A stretch of 64,000 nt of DNA from Cynocephalus volans (GCF_027409185.1 NC_084463.1:67131852-67195851), one strand, 5' to 3'; counted from the first letter of the stretch, positions 1 to 13,260 are shown. Notes: a model not told the origin generated them from the sequence alone. A program made the numbers and translations.

Positions 1-719
1 ATATCCTCCAGAAATCAAAATGACTTCAAAAGATTTTCAAATGACAACTGAATTTGTCATTAAAAGGAAATAATAAAAGACATTCTAATTCATATGAGCC
101 TTGACTACATCGAGATGCATGTTTTAATAAAAAAAAAACTAAAAGGAAAAAACTAATCTGGGGGATATGTTTATTCGTATTTTCTAACGAAAAAGCACAT
201 TTAGAGGGGAAATACTGGCAGAGTTAAACTAGAAGATCACATGTTAGAATCCAACTATGAAATTTAACTGCTTGACTACAGGCTGTTTTGCTACTATACT
301 TGTCAAATTCAAGCAGTCATGAATTAAAGAAAGGCACTGGTTTGGGGGGGAAATGTATAGGCTTACCACTGTCTGCCATTCCATCGCCTTCTGATGGTTA
401 TAAATCTACTTTGACAACAGTTCTTGGAACATTATTAAATTAGAATTTTTACTTAAGCATTAGCAAATTCTTCAAGATTTTGTATTTTCCTTCATCCTTT
501 AAAATTTTCATTTCTTTTCCTTTTTTCTTTTCTGAGGGGGGAGTAGGAGGTACTCATGTTCAGTACGATGCCTGCTTTTACATGTTTTTAACATATTAAA
601 AAAACGTTGATTTCTTTCACCAGATGCAAGTATCATGTTCATGGTTTACCTTTCAGTTTTTACCTAACACAGCCTGAGCTCATTTTATTTTATCAAACCC
701 GACCATTAAGAACATGCCT
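1..719. other. AT-rich non-coding sequence
   Basis: No coding exon or recognisable young repeat is visible. There are short A and T runs and a purine/pyrimidine-rich patch near 500-545. It probably belongs to an intron of the minus-strand gene whose exon lies at 1300-1478. Confidence 0.5.
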
Positions 720-1196
720 TTCGCAACATGGATGGATTTGGAGGTAATTACGTTAAGTGAAGTAAGCCAGGCACAAAAAGACAAATACCACATGACCTCA
801 CTCATATGTGGAATCTAAGAGAGAAAAAAACTTGATATTACAGAGGCACAGGCAGAGAACAGGACAGTGGTTACCAGAGACTGGAGAGGGAAAGGTGGAG
901 GAAGGGAAAACAAGGAGAGGCTGGCCAACAGGTACAAAATTACAATTAGATAGGAGGAATAATTTCTGATGTTCTTTTACATAGTAGGGTAACTATGGAT
1001 AAAAATTAAGTTTTATACATTATATAAAAGCTAGAGGAGAGGCTTTTGAACGTTTTCACCACAAAGAAATGATAAATGCATGAGGTGACTGATATATTAA
1101 CTACCTTAACCCCTTTATTATATAACATTTATGTATCAAAACATCAGACTGTACCCCATAAGTATGTAAACATGTAAGTTAAAATTTTTTTTAAGA
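720..1196 (+). mobile_element. L1 3' end, plus orientation
   Basis: The stretch reads like the C-terminal ORF2 and 3'UTR part of a mammalian L1. It has an ORF2-end-like phrase about a warhead of amplicon ('acatggatggatttggaggt'), then the purine-rich 3'UTR with 'gtggttaccagagactgg', and an A/T-rich tail near 1185-1196. No long ORF survives, so this is an old 5'-truncated copy. Confidence 0.75.
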
Positions 1197-1299
1197 AAGC
1201 TTTCTTCTTTGTTACATGCACTAACACTATTCAAGGATGAAGTGAAAACACGGTACATACTAAATTGATGTTGCACAAGAAATACTTGTATAGATAAAC

Positions 1300-1478
1300 C
1301 TCAAATTCATCTTCCTGAGAGATGTCTGAAATAGGTAACTGAGTGAGCGCTTTCAGTTCATTCACCAGCTGGCCACAGCTAGCTATCATCTGGTCCATGG
1401 CATACAGCTGATCTTTAAGCCCTTTAATGGCTTCCATATTCGGATTATCAAGTTTGGCAATAGTTTGACAGCATTCTG
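1300..1478 (-). CDS. Internal coding exon of an unidentified coiled-coil-like protein
   Basis: On the minus strand a 179-bp open segment is bounded by a good acceptor (TTTATAG before position 1478) and a donor (GAG|GTTTAT after 1300). The 59 codons read ECCQTIAKLDNPNMEAIKGL... through ...SDISQEDEFE. The composition (many E, Q, L, K; heptad-like spacing of I, L and M) is that of a conserved intracellular helical protein, not of a repeat ORF. The frame is open over the whole exon and stops only beyond the donor. I could not match it to a named family. A gene running from the CpG island at about 20.8 kb to beyond position 1 would include it. Confidence 0.6.
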
Positions 1479-2285
1479 CTATAAATGGTCAAATAATTCA
1501 TGAGTCAAGCTAAATGACAAGGAAACATTTAAAAATAAAATATTCAACAAATAGTTTAAAATATATTTCACACTATTTTGGTACACAGCTTCAGAGAAAA
1601 TAAAAGTGATACAGAAAGATACAGAAAAGCAAAAGCATGGAAGTCTAAGGTCAAGAACAGGATAAATACCATCCTAAACAATTAATCCCAAATACACTAA
1701 AATATATACTTGGGAACATAGTTCCAGGAATCACACATTTGTCATACAATTTAATCAACTCTCAACATCCCTCAGAAAGTGTTATTTGCAAGTTCTTATG
1801 AAGTACAGCAGACTTAATGACTAAAACTCATTCCTTGGTCTTTAATTATCTTACCTATCCAAATTCTCTCTAAAACATATCAACTTCTTTGGTCAAACTT
1901 ACCTCTCTCCTGTAGACAGAAGATAAAACTCCGTTATCCTCAGTCTCAATCTCCTCAAGGAATCTGATTAATTAACTGTGCTTTATTACTCTTCAATCTC
2001 TCCTGTCCCCTGGTTTTAAGTCTATAAATTTGTTGGATTTCATGAAACCTAAAGAATTTTTCAACACTGCTTCCTTTCCCTTGAAGAATATTTTATACTG
2101 GGTGCCTTTTTCTCTTCATTTTCCATAACAACTGGTTGGACAAAGATCACCAATGACTTCAACTCTACTTGAGGCTCTTGTACATTTAGCAGAGCAGACA
2201 ACCTTTTCCATACTCCACAGACTTTGGGACATTCCCTCTGCTGGTTCCTCCACAGCATCCTTCTCTGGCTCCTTTTCCTCTCTCT

Positions 2286-3187
2286 CTGTGGGAGGGGGGT
2301 CCAGTCCCCTTCTGCATGCTTCAGGTCCCCAGGCTGGCTCCAAGGCACTGGTGTGGTTTGCCTGGAAGTGGGAGTGGGGTCCGGTCCCCAGATACAAGCC
2401 TCCAGTTCCCAGGCAGGCCCCAAGGTGCTGGTAGTGTGCCTGGGCCAGAACTAATTCTTTGTCCTTCGCTTCTAACATGGGGGAACTTCCTGTGGGAACC
2501 AGTACTTGATCTGTGTGGTTGTTTAAATTGCTACTTTGCTGCTGTTTCCCTAGGGAAGGCTTTTTGTGCAGCTCAGGGTTTAATGGTTGATCTTTTAGGT
2601 ACTTCCGGCTCTCCAGAGACCCGGTGGATCTGTGTTCTGTAGAATCAATGATCTGGGCCTGAGTTTTTTCATCAAATTACACCCCATGCAATTCTGTATT
2701 CCTGTCCAGTCTCCTCTGAGTGATCCTGTGCTGATTAGGGGGCAGATCAGCTATCCTTGCTGTGTTCCAGTGATCCCTTGGTGGGCACGTCTCCCCCACT
2801 GCCAGTGCTCCAAACACTTCCCATGGGACGGGCCCTGTGCTGATCCCTTGAGATGACTCACCGGCCTCTTAATGGCTCCCTTTTTTCAGTTGTTCTGGCT
2901 CCTCACTCCTGCGTGGTTCCATGGGAACCCTAATAGTGATCTTGCTGTCCTGGGTGCCGCCAAGGCCCTCTTCTCTCCTGCTGTCTCCAAGTAACTCCAT
3001 CTGAAGGGCACAGCTGCAGCTTCTGCCGGCTCCTGCTCCAAGTGCTCAGCAGCTTGAGCCTTAAAGCGACTGCGGCCCGAAATGTTCAAAGCAGCTTTTT
3101 CTTTCTCTCATTGTAGTTTCTCCTGCCTTCATGAACTCCGTAGGTCTCTCCTCCTCTTCCCCTGAGCTCCAGTTGCCCCAGCTTGGC
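2286..3187 (-). mobile_element. L1 5'UTR-like segment with two VNTR units, minus orientation
   Basis: Read on the minus strand, about 3187 to 2450 is clearly homologous to the plus-strand insertion at 40361-41584: both share 'gagctcaggggaa', the block around 'ggaggagagacc', and 'cacaaaaagccttcccc'. From about 2430 to 2286 follow two units of the ~80-bp GC-rich tandem repeat that also makes up 48641-49036. It is therefore a 5'-truncated copy of the same L1-derived 5' region. The downstream limit (toward lower coordinates) is not clear; 2061-2286 may be further element or host DNA. Confidence 0.7.
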
Positions 3188-3399
3188 TGATGTTACATTT
3201 TTATAGTTGTAAATTTATGGATTACATTTAAATGGGATCACTGGGACAAGAAAAGGCCTGTACTGAATAGGGGTAAAGCAGTACAAAGAGACACATGATT
3301 TCTGAAAGACACTAAATATAAAATCTTTTCTAAGTAATAATCACTGTATCAACTTTTTTTCTTTTCTTTTGTTTCCTTTTAAATCTCATTTATCTTTTT

Positions 3400-3935
3400 C
3401 TTTTGATATAATTTCACACTTAAAGAAAAATTGCAATAAGACAAAGAACCCCCTTGTACTCTTTACCTGGACTCACCAACTGCAAACACAGTCCTCCATT
3501 TGCTTTATCATTTGTACATGCACGTGCTCTCTACATACACAATGCATGTGCTCTCTACATACCAGTGCACATGCTCTCTACATACACAGACACAGAGATA
3601 TACTTCTTTCTGAAACTTGAGAACAATTTGCAAACAGAATGTCCCTTTACCCATAAATAATTCAGAGTGTGTATGCCCCAACAGCAAGGATTTTCTCATA
3701 CCTAACCAAAGTACAATTATCAAATTGTGAAATTTAACACTGATGCACTATGATCACCTAATCCACAGTTCATATTCAAATTAATGCCCTAATGATATCC
3801 CTTATAGTTCCCCCCCTTCCCAGATTCAGGATCCATTTCAGGATCACATAGTTCATTTAGTCATAATATCTATTCAGTCTCAAACAGTTTATCAATCCTT
3901 CTTTTTCTCTTCACGACCTATGGCTCATACTGCTC
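3400..3935 (-). mobile_element. Ancient L1M-type 3' region, minus orientation
   Basis: The order of short motifs fits an old mammalian L1M-like 3' region in reverse: a poly(T)-like start, 'aatttcacactta', 'caaagaacccccttgtactc', and a segment around 'attcaggatccatttcagga'. It appears to belong to the same family as the plus-strand tail ending at 52342. Confidence 0.6.
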
Positions 3936-4659
3936 TCATTCTATCAGAGGCCATAGAAACCATTAAAGAATAAGGATGACCTCAGTTAAATTCCCCCATT
4001 CCATGATACTTACATGAGGGAAATTTTGATAAGCTATAGCAAGCTAAGTGCCTTTTAACAAACACCAATCTCTTCATCTGGTGCTCACACTAAGAAACAG
4101 CTCAACCTAAGAAACTACAATCATTAACAATGCTGGCCAGAAAAGATGACAGAACTGAACTTATTTGAGAATTAGTTTGTATGTACACTTCATAAAGAAC
4201 TTAAACAATTTCAAGGATAGTTTTCATTGCAGTGACTCTAGAACCTACATTAAAAATCGACTCCATTATATAGGCACACTTGATACTACCATTTGTTATT
4301 TAGCTCATTTCTAATAGCTTCTAAGTGATGTTAATGACAATATCATTTTGAGAAGCAACTCCTGACCTACCCTGATATGACATCCCATGTTTTCATCCAT
4401 TATTTACAGCCATAGGACTGGCAGCTTAATCAGAAGTCCCCTTTTGAATCTTCAATCTCTGCATCCTCATTGACTGCCTGTTACCAAAGTCCTACCCACA
4501 AATAGCAAAGAGAAAAACCTAACTAGTAAGACCAAGCAACATTTCCCCATGGGTCTACCAACACTGGTAAGTCTGTGAGCAAATGTGAGGTTCCTAGATT
4601 TCATGGCCACAAATGCTCTTGTGTATGCCACATGTCCTATGCATATGGCACATAAGATA

Positions 4660-4870
4660 ATCATTATTAATACTTATTGAATGATTTGTTACATACCAGT
4701 CATTACACTAAGTAGCTTTATAGGCATTATCTTGGTTATCATAATATGTATGACATTCATGTTTTTACTGTTTCCATTTGCAGATGAGAAGAAATGTTTC
4801 AGAAGTTATTCACCTTGCCTAAAGGCAAAAACCTAGTAAATAAAAGATGCAGGTGCTTGAACCCGGGTCA
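4660..4870 (+). repeat. MIR SINE fragment
   Basis: Diverged MIR in plus orientation. Matching words are 'tattgaatgatttgttacata', 'ttatcttggttatcataata', 'cagatgagaagaaa' and 'gcttgaacccgggtc'. Confidence 0.65.
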
Positions 4871-5214
4871 ATTTGCTACATTCCTTCAATAAAAATATCA
4901 CCTGAGAACCTAGTATGTAGTAGGCATTTTCTTGGCTTTGGGAATAAAATAGAAAATAATAAAATTGTCTGCTCTAATGAAACCGAACATCCTGGTGTTA
5001 AGCAACATGAAAATCTTATATTTATGCACAAACTCCATGATATCTACTTTCAGAAAGAAAAGCTACATAAAAAGCATTTGTTTTTTTAAGTAAAAACAAA
5101 AATTAAACTCAGAAATATATACTTCCACTTTACTGTGTTTTACCCTTAGAGAGAATGATATAGTCGGCATGGCAATAGCTACCACTGATTAGAACCATGA
5201 AGTAAAGACTATAC

Positions 5215-5345
5215 CAGGAACATGGTATTCTCACAACTCCTACTGTGAGAAAGATTAGTATTATCCCCATTATTCAAATGACAAAACTGTGGCTCAGAGA
5301 AGCACAGTTACTTCCCAAAGTCACATAACAAGAAAGTGGTATGTA
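5215..5345 (+). repeat. MIR SINE fragment
   Basis: The core of a MIR: 'ttctcacaactcctactgtg', 'ttatccccattattcaaatg', 'gtggctcagagaagcacagt' and 'aaagtcacataacaagaaag'. Confidence 0.75.
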
Positions 5346-6239
5346 TAACCAGTTAAAATCTACAGCTGGATCAGGGAGGAAAAAAGGATGTGAATGTTCT
5401 TAAAACATTAGGATCCCTTACATGTGACTACACATTGAAACACACTCTATAACTTGGCATTTTACTGTTCCTTTAGAAATACCAACATTTCTTCCCTGCC
5501 TCACCCCTGAACTTTACCCCTTTATGGGATCATTTTTAAATATTCATTTTTCTAAATACGATACAAAAAAAAAAAGAAAAGAAAAAAAAACTTCAATATT
5601 AGATAAGAAGAGTGGGATGGTGGGATGGCAAAACACTTGTAATGTTCTATGCATGTATCCTATGTATATGGTACAGAAAGTAAGTAATAATCATTACTTA
5701 GGCAATGAAATGTAACAAGGTAAAGTTTTCAACAGAAAGGAAAGTCTCCATCCAAGAAATGGCATGGACCTAGGTACTAGGAGAACAAGATTTCTTTGGT
5801 AGCCAAAAAACAGGGCTGAGTGTAACAAGGGCATCCCTTATCCACTCCACTCTCAGTGCCTCCTCCTGCTGCCCAGGGCACACACTGGGGCCACCTACAC
5901 ATAGGGGACTCCGCTCCTACTGTTGGCAACTGCAGGGCAGCAAGGAGTAAAATCGCAGCCCTAAAGTGGGATATCCAACAGAACACCTGGTCTGCCACCT
6001 GGTTTTCAAAAAGAAGAGATGGGTGACTCAGGATCTGGGAGTCTCTGGGCAGAAAGTAAAATGATGTTGGCCTCCACTCTCAGGCGGCCAGGCCCATCCC
6101 CTTCAGGAAGTTCCCCTCTTCGTCCAGACAAAGTCTTTGACTGATGGCAACTGGGCACAAAGCATGCCCACCACCCTGAATGGCTCATCCCAGACAAATG
6201 GGACAACTGGGCAAACATTTTCTCTCTTTTTTATATAAG

Positions 6240-6345
6240 CACATATACAATAGCTTCGATTTTGCCACTTGGACAGCAAAGCCTAAAATGCTTAACTATC
6301 TGGTCCTTTACAGAGAAAGTTTGCGACTCCTGCTCTAAAGCCTGA
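6240..6345 (-). mobile_element. hAT-Charlie-type DNA transposon fragment
   Basis: Read on the minus strand this resembles the end of a mammalian hAT MITE: '...gcaaactttctctgtaaagg' and 'ccagatagttaagcatttta', then 'ggctttgc'. The copy is short and eroded. Confidence 0.5.
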
Positions 6346-6750
6346 GCAACTGCAGTCACTTCAGTGAGAGCTGCAAATACCTCAGTTACTTATTACCAGT
6401 CACCTAACAGTCAAGGACTAAGGCCGCCTGGTAAACCCACGCCATCTGCAACACTAACACCATACAGAAGTGACAGCAACAATAGCAGAGAAGTCCCCCA
6501 GAAGACAGGTCCCAATTTCTTGGTTTTCTTTCTAACAGATGATATACTCATAGAACTGATCATAGAAATGACTAGTTCTCTGGCTTATGGGCGGAAAGGG
6601 CAGAAAACCAAAAAAATAAGTTGTTTTCCTTTACCTCCATCACCCATCAATTTGAATACCCAAAGATTTGATGTCACTTTCTCAAAACTGGTGAGATATG
6701 ACAATGTTACAACAAGGGTTATTAATAGCTTTTTAAAAAGTCTTCCTGGG

Positions 6751-6850
6751 GACTGACTGGTTAGCTCAGCTGGTTAGAGTGTGGCTTGGTAACACCAAGG
6801 TCAAGGGTTTGGTTCCCTGTGCTGGCCAGCCACCAAAAAAAAAAAAAAAT
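6751..6850 (+). mobile_element. tRNA-Ile-derived SINE (CYN-like), monomer
   Basis: The body resembles tRNA-Ile: 'ctggttagctcagctggtta' is A-box-like, 'caagggtttggttccctgtg' is B-box-like, then 'gctggccagccacc' and a run of 14 A. Diverged from the tRNA and followed by a poly(A) tail, so it is a SINE and not a tRNA gene. Confidence 0.85.
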
Positions 6851-7209
6851 CCTATGAATTAATAAGAAAATCACAACAATCCATAATAGATAAATAGGCA
6901 AAGGGCATGAGTAGGAAATTCAAATGGTTAATAAACATGGGAAATATCTGAAACCTCTTCAGTAATCAAATAAATACAAATCTAAAAAGAAGTCAGTATT
7001 TTTCACCTATAAAATAAGTAAGATTTTCAATCTCAGAGAAAAGAGATAAAATGTATAAAGAAATACAAAATACTGTGGAAAAATTAGTATAAACAAGGAA
7101 TTTTTCTCTTTCCATAAAATACATATTCCATAGCTCCATTGAAAAAAAGGCAGTGACAAGTCTAGAGCCATAAGTTCCCATAGTTACCTATGTGGTAAAG
7201 AATTAACCT

Positions 7210-7890
7210 TACCCAAAGAGAGGTCTGGTCTTTGCCCGTGGCTTCTGGGATATGACCTTCAGGCCCCTGGAATGTCCTGCCTGATAGGATTATTTTTGTT
7301 TGACTGATGGCTTTTGCCACTGCACAGTCTAACAATGTGACTTATGATGATGGCTTTAGGACATATGACATCAGTTTGATCTCCAGGAACTGAAAACTAA
7401 AGACATTAATTAGTCTGATCACTAGGAAAGGCTAGAGATTAAAGGTCAGGTGTACAGATAGCATGTGATCAAGCCAGAATAAAAACTCTAGACACCAAAG
7501 ATTCAGATGAGCTTCTCAAGTTAGCAATACTCTGTGCTAATCATGGCCAAGTAACACTGATTCCACCAGAAATGATGGCCAGAAGCTCTGAGTCTGGACC
7601 CCTTCCAGACTCTGCTCTCTACATATCTTCCCTTTGCCTGATTTTAATTTGTATCCTTTTGCTACAATAAAACTGTAATTGTAAGTCTAGTGCTTTTCTG
7701 TGAGCTGTTCTAGTGAATTCCCCAGACAAACTGTGGTCATGGGGGCCCACAAATTTGTAGTCAGCTGGTCTGAAGTGAGTGTGGTCCTTGGTACCTCCAA
7801 ACTTACGGCTTGTATCCAAAGTGAGGGCAATCTTGTGAGGACTGTTCCCTCTAACTACAGAGTTGGCTAAATTCATTGCACACCCATATT
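7210..7890 (+). mobile_element. Probable old LTR
   Basis: The stretch has LTR-like organisation, with a promoter-like left part, an AATAAA at about 7668, and a downstream part with 'ctctaactacagagttggc'. No coding frame is present. It resembles ERVL or MaLR-class LTRs, but I cannot name the subfamily. Confidence 0.4.
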
Positions 7891-10800
7891 GTGGTCTCTA
7901 AAAGGAAACTTTGGAGAAGTAGCTGATTCTAAAGATCTAAGGATCACATCTTAAGAAACCAACTTCAAATGGCTTCCGCTGGTTATGATGAGACAGTTTG
8001 AACATCAAAATGATTACAAATAGCTGAATAGCATCAAATCTATAAAAAATCATGTGCTCATAATGATACTAAAAACAAACAAACAAAAAACACCACCTCA
8101 GTAAGCTAGGACAGAATCCATTGTAAAAATGAAAAAAGAAAGAAATTAGGCACTTATCTTGTCTTTCCTAAATGAAACATATTTCAAAATGACCAATTAG
8201 TTGAGAAGGCAAAGTCCATTAATATAGAAAAATTCCAGCTAGGAATGTAGATGAAATATAGAAGATGATCACTTTGCAATGAAGTAATGGATCTAGACAT
8301 TAACAGATGTTTAAAAAATTAGGATAAATTTATAATGGATAAATAGGCTGACAAAACATGAATACACTGATCACTTGTCACTCTCCTCTAAATGAGGTAT
8401 TCTGACATAAGTGATTCAGACGGACACAGCCCATGTATAAAGTTTTCTTGAATAAATAAATCTGCATTTAATCAAGCCTCTACCAAAAGTTGCCAGTTTA
8501 TAGAAAATATGGGGTAGAGAAAAAACAAACAACATTCTAAGAAATCAGCTAAATTCAGAATTATGAGCATTCCACAGGAAAATACCCTCCTTTCTTCAAC
8601 AGATAAAAGGCTCCAAAAAGAAAAGAGAAGAAGACTTTCATAGATTAAAGATACAAGAGATATAGTAAACAACTGTAATGTATGGACCTGTTCTGACCCT
8701 GAATCAAAACTACTATAAAAAGACATTTTGGGGATAAATATTGAAATCTAAATATGGACTGGGTATTAGATTACATTAAGGAATTACTATTACTTTTGTT
8801 TGGATGATAACAGCACTGTGGTTATCAAAACAAATGAACTCTGAAAAATTAATGTGTAAAATGATGCTTGGTACTTACTTTAATTTGGCGGGATGCAAGG
8901 GGGATGGCTGGTTTAGGGATCACCCTGGACCTTGATGTGATCAGCACCACACTCAAACCAATCGAGCTAAAGGCCAACCCTGATACTTGTTTTAAGTTAG
9001 TACAAAAACAAGAGAAGGAAGAAAAGTTAGAAGGAAAAAAGGACAGTTAGTTAGGTGGTGGATAGATAAGATCAGCAAAATGCTGGTACTTATTAAAGAA
9101 AATACAATTAGGTTCACTATAATATTTCTCTATTTTGTATGTTTAAAAATTTCCACAATAACACAGTACAAAAATGATCACATTACTTTAATCATATTCA
9201 CCATTCACATTATAGGTGAGGATGTACTACAAATAATTATGACCTTTCTGGAAAGCAACTCGTATTTGTGGGGGTAGGTAAGCAAAGGTTTTATAAACTC
9301 ACATCTTCCTTTAACCCAGTAATTGTACTAAAAAACCCATCATAAGGAAGTAATTTGAAATACAGTTATTACTCATTCTTTTATTACACTGTAAGACAGA
9401 ATTTTAAAGCCATGGAATAACTTTCAATAAGTAAAACTCAACTGTATTACTGTTGAGTAAAAACAGTACTTACAATATGATCACAAATGTATAAAAAGAA
9501 TGCAGGGAAAAAAAGATTAAAGGGAAAATATACCAAAACGATAACAATAAATATCTCTAGGTACTGGAATTAGTAATAATCAAGTAAAACATTTAGCTGC
9601 TACCAGAATACACGATGTTCCTGGTTATAATTTGACCTAAACAGAAGGAAAAACAACTGACTATAAAGAAAGAACTTAATAAACCTGGTTTAAATCCCTA
9701 TTCTGGCACTTACAAGTTGGGCAATTTGAGGTAAGTTACTTCTCCTCTAGCAATTTCAATGTTGTCATCTCAAAAGTAGAGATGCCTTGTAGCGCTACTG
9801 TAGGAATTATCTTTTCCTCAAAATCTACAGGACCAGAGTAAAAAGAGAATGGAAGCAATGGACATATAGTGAAATAAGACTGGCCATGAGATAAGTATTG
9901 AAACAAAATAATGGGTACATGTAGCTCATTCTTTTATTGCCTATGTTTTTGTTTTTAATTTCCATAAGAAATAATTACAAAAATACAAAAAATAAAACAA
10001 AACTTGTAGAACAGTTCCAGAGGTTCCATGTCCCTACAACAGGATAAAAATGATATAGCTAGAAACTTTGATCAATAAACTGGGGTTTTTTTTTATGCAA
10101 TGCCAGGAGATATTTCATAAAAAGTAAGTCGATTTTATAAAATGCTGCTGTAAAGAACCATATCTAGTCAAACACCTACCTATTGGCACAATGCCTATAC
10201 AAGCACTACATGCATGCTAGAAATTATTTACATACCCTACACCTATTGGTCATCTGTCCTCATGTTGATGGATAGAAATTACTGAAACACCCTGAAAGCG
10301 GTCTTTCACTGCTGCAGGACAGAGCTAAGAAATTTTCTTTCTCACAATATTTCGGAGAGAATCATCAACATGCTCTTAAATTAAGACTGGACTAAGCATA
10401 TCATATCAGCCCTCAGGATATCATATTTGCTTGCAGCCAATCCACAAACATGAGCAGAATATACAAATAATGTCTACTGTCTAATACACAGGGACTCTGT
10501 GACCACCTTGCATCCATGACAAGGCACAAACACCAAATATGCTTTACTAAATAAAGAGAAAATAGCAACAATTGCAAATATAACAAAAATCACAGCTTCC
10601 TACGAGCAAGCACATATACACAGAAACATAGGTCAAACTTCCATTTTGCCCAACACCTAGCCAACATTAAAGATAACACATATTCAAGGTTTTCTTACTT
10701 TCAGACTCTATTCTCAGCCTTATTGTTCAACAGAAACCACCATACACGTGAAAAATGAAATATTTACTTGAGGTGAGTTTCCCTGGACCTGTCTTTGCAT

Positions 10801-11412
10801 TGAGAGAAAAGCTGATCTAGATAATACCCAAAGTGCCTACCTACTTGAGAATCTATAAGGCAAACTGTATGTACAAGCCAGCTACTTAGGAAAACAGACA
10901 AAACTGGGTCTCTGTCTCGAGGGGCTGTGCAACAATGTGTGAAGGGCCAGTTCTGTGATATTAACATCAAATGGAAAAAGAGATGCATTATTCTTTTACA
11001 CGAGCACTGCCAAAGACGAGATATGGCCACACTTCTGCTCACATGTATTGCCACCTTTCCATCACAGTAAATATTCCATATATGTTATCTAGGGACAGCA
11101 AGTAACTCTGTGACGTAACACTCAAAAACATCTATTGAGTTAGCAAGGTTTCAAGAGCAAATGTACTCTTAGGATATGTAAATGACAAAGCAGAGTTCAA
11201 AAAGTGTAATAACTGATAGAGATCACATCCAAGTAGCTAACTTTTGGCAGATTCCTTATTAGCCACTATATTTCCAGGCTTTTATATTTAAAACAAACAA
11301 ACAAAGGGTAAATAACTTGGCTTAATACGGCTTCACATAGTATGTGAGTAAGTACTCCCTGGTCCCACATCTAACGGTAAGTCAGTGTACACTCTCTTCC
11401 ACTTTATTCCCA
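7891..11412. other. Intron-like interval, ancient repeat remnants
   Basis: Contains one SINE (8897-8980) and an old L1M-like tail motif around 8755-8850 ('ggactgggtattagattaca', 'cagcactgtggttatc'). No conserved coding exon is recognised on either strand. A 96-codon minus frame at 10764-11054 is cysteine-rich and lacks exon signals. Confidence 0.45.
8897..8980 (-). mobile_element. CYN-like SINE monomer, minus orientation
   Basis: The reverse complement reads 'ggttggcctttagctcgatt', then 'gagtgtggtgctgatcacat', 'caaggtccagggtgatcc', the diverged tRNA-Ile-like body. No clear poly(A) tail remains. Confidence 0.7.
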
Positions 11413-11429
11413 TTAAGTTCTCCCTTTAA

Positions 11430-12215
11430 AATTTATTATTATTTATTATTAATTATAAGCATATTCATTATTACAAATTGTGATTTTTCTTTATGTCCTT
11501 TACCAAACCCATCCCTCCCCCAAACCCCCATCCTGCCTCCCCTCCATCTCTAATATCTTTAGGTTTGTTCTCTCCTTCTGAATGTTTAACGTATTGTTGT
11601 GGTTTTTTTCTCTTTCTTTCTTTTCTCTCTCTGGCTTTCTCTCCCTTCCTTCTTTCTTAGCACCCAGTTATGACTGAGGAGGACATGCAGTATTTCTCTT
11701 TCTGTGTCTGGCTTATTTCACTTAACATAATTTTCTCCAGACTCATCCATGTTGCTGCAAATGGCCAAATTTCATTCTTTTTTATGGCTGAGTAGTATTC
11801 CATTGTTTATATATACACTGCATTTTCCTTATCCAGTCATCCATCGATGGACATAGGTTGAGTCCATATTTTGGCTGATGTAAATACAGCTGTGGCGAAC
11901 ATGGGAGTGCAGGCATCCCTTTGACATGAAGATTTCCATTCCTTTGAATATATACCCAGTAGTGGGATTGCTGGACTATATGGTAGTTCGATCTGTAGTT
12001 GTTTGAGAAACACGCATACTGTTTTCCATAATGGCTGTACTAATTTACAGTCCCAACAACAGTGTAGAAGAGATTCCCTTTCTCCACATCCTCATCAGCA
12101 TCTCAGACTTTTTAACAATGGCAGTCTAACTTGGGTGAGATGATATCTCAATGTGGTTTTGATTTGCATTTCTCTGATGACTAATGATGTTGAGCCTTTT
12201 GCCATGTACCAGTAG
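11430..12215 (-). mobile_element. L1 3' end, minus orientation
   Basis: Reverse-oriented L1 ORF2 C-terminus and 3'UTR. Diagnostic words on the plus strand are 'tggctgagtagtattccatt', 'tcatccatcgatggacatag' and 'gtgggattgctggactatat', followed by 'ttgatttgcatttctctgat'. The left edge is a T/A-rich former poly(A) tail. A pyrimidine-rich patch at 11500-11660 is the 3'UTR polypurine tract. Confidence 0.85.
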
Positions 12216-12269
12216 TGCTTACTACTGCATACTTGGGCTCTGACAAATACCTATTTGAGCTTCTTCTAC

Positions 12270-12640
12270 CTACATTCCACATCTCAAATCCATCTTGCAG
12301 GACACCACCAACTAAACAATCTTAGGTCCTATTTTACTTCTCCCCAAACTAAAAATGCTTCATAACATCTACTCCATTAAGAATAAATTCCTTAGACTGA
12401 CACTCCATTATTACCCTTCTATGGCTCACTACAGGAAGCTCCATACCATTTAAGCTGATCTCCTGACATGAGATGAATAAGCCCTGGTTTTTCATGCCTT
12501 TACTCATGTCATTCCACAACTTCCATTTTGTAGCCAAGAACTCACAAACATTCTGTCATAAAGTCTTCCCCAATCTACTGACTGTCAATGGCGTATTCCT
12601 TAAGCACTTATAGTACATGCTTCAAATACCATCTAATGAA
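12270..12640 (+). repeat. L2 LINE 3' fragment
   Basis: Diverged L2: 'actccattaagaataaattc', 'ccataccatttaagctgatc', 'gcctttactcatgtcattcc' and 'cataaagtcttcccc'. Confidence 0.55.
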
Positions 12641-13079
12641 ACAGTGTTTGTATCCAGAACATGAATGAACACCCCGCCCTACTTTTTTTGCTACTTGGCA
12701 GAATACTAAGCTTACATTGCCTGAACTATATTGCAAATGGCTAGAGAAAACCTGGTCATGCCTTATACCTCTCTTTGAAACACCATGGTACTTAACATAG
12801 TACCTAGAGATGGTGGACAGTCAAGAAATGTTTGAGGCTGAAACCCATGGATAAAGACTACAATAAGAACCAAAACTGTGAAATCATAAAGCAAATGTAG
12901 AATCCACAGGAACACTGTCTCTATCTATTTATAAGAATTTATAGTTTATGTACATATTCCTATATGCTTGCTATCAAAGCAAAATGATCCAACATCTCCT
13001 CTGTATGTAATTGTTAAAACATTGAGCCAAAAGGAACATTAGTAACCATGCACATATTCGATCATCCTGAAATAAGAAG

Positions 13080-13260
13080 ACTTGGGCAGAAGAGATCTGG
13101 GTTTTAGTCCTAGCTTCACAGCTTTACTCCTGTGACCCTAAGAGAAAGTTATCCAATCTTTCCGAATCTCAGTTTCCTCATCCGAAAAATGAAAGGGGTG
13201 CACTAGATGATTCCTCCATCTTCTATAAAGTGTCAAATAGTCAGATTATATATTAAACCC
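13080..13260 (-). repeat. MIR SINE fragment, minus orientation
   Basis: 'tttagtcctagcttcacagc', 'ctcagtttcctcatccgaaa' and 'gatgattcctcc' are the reversed MIR body. Confidence 0.65.

Larger units (their letters stand above)
3936..6239. other. Intron-like interval with MIR fragments only
   Basis: Apart from MIR SINE pieces at 4660-4870 and 5215-5345 and an A-rich stretch near 5564-5590, no exon, CpG island or young repeat is seen. The short open frames here lack splice sites and codon character. Confidence 0.5.
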
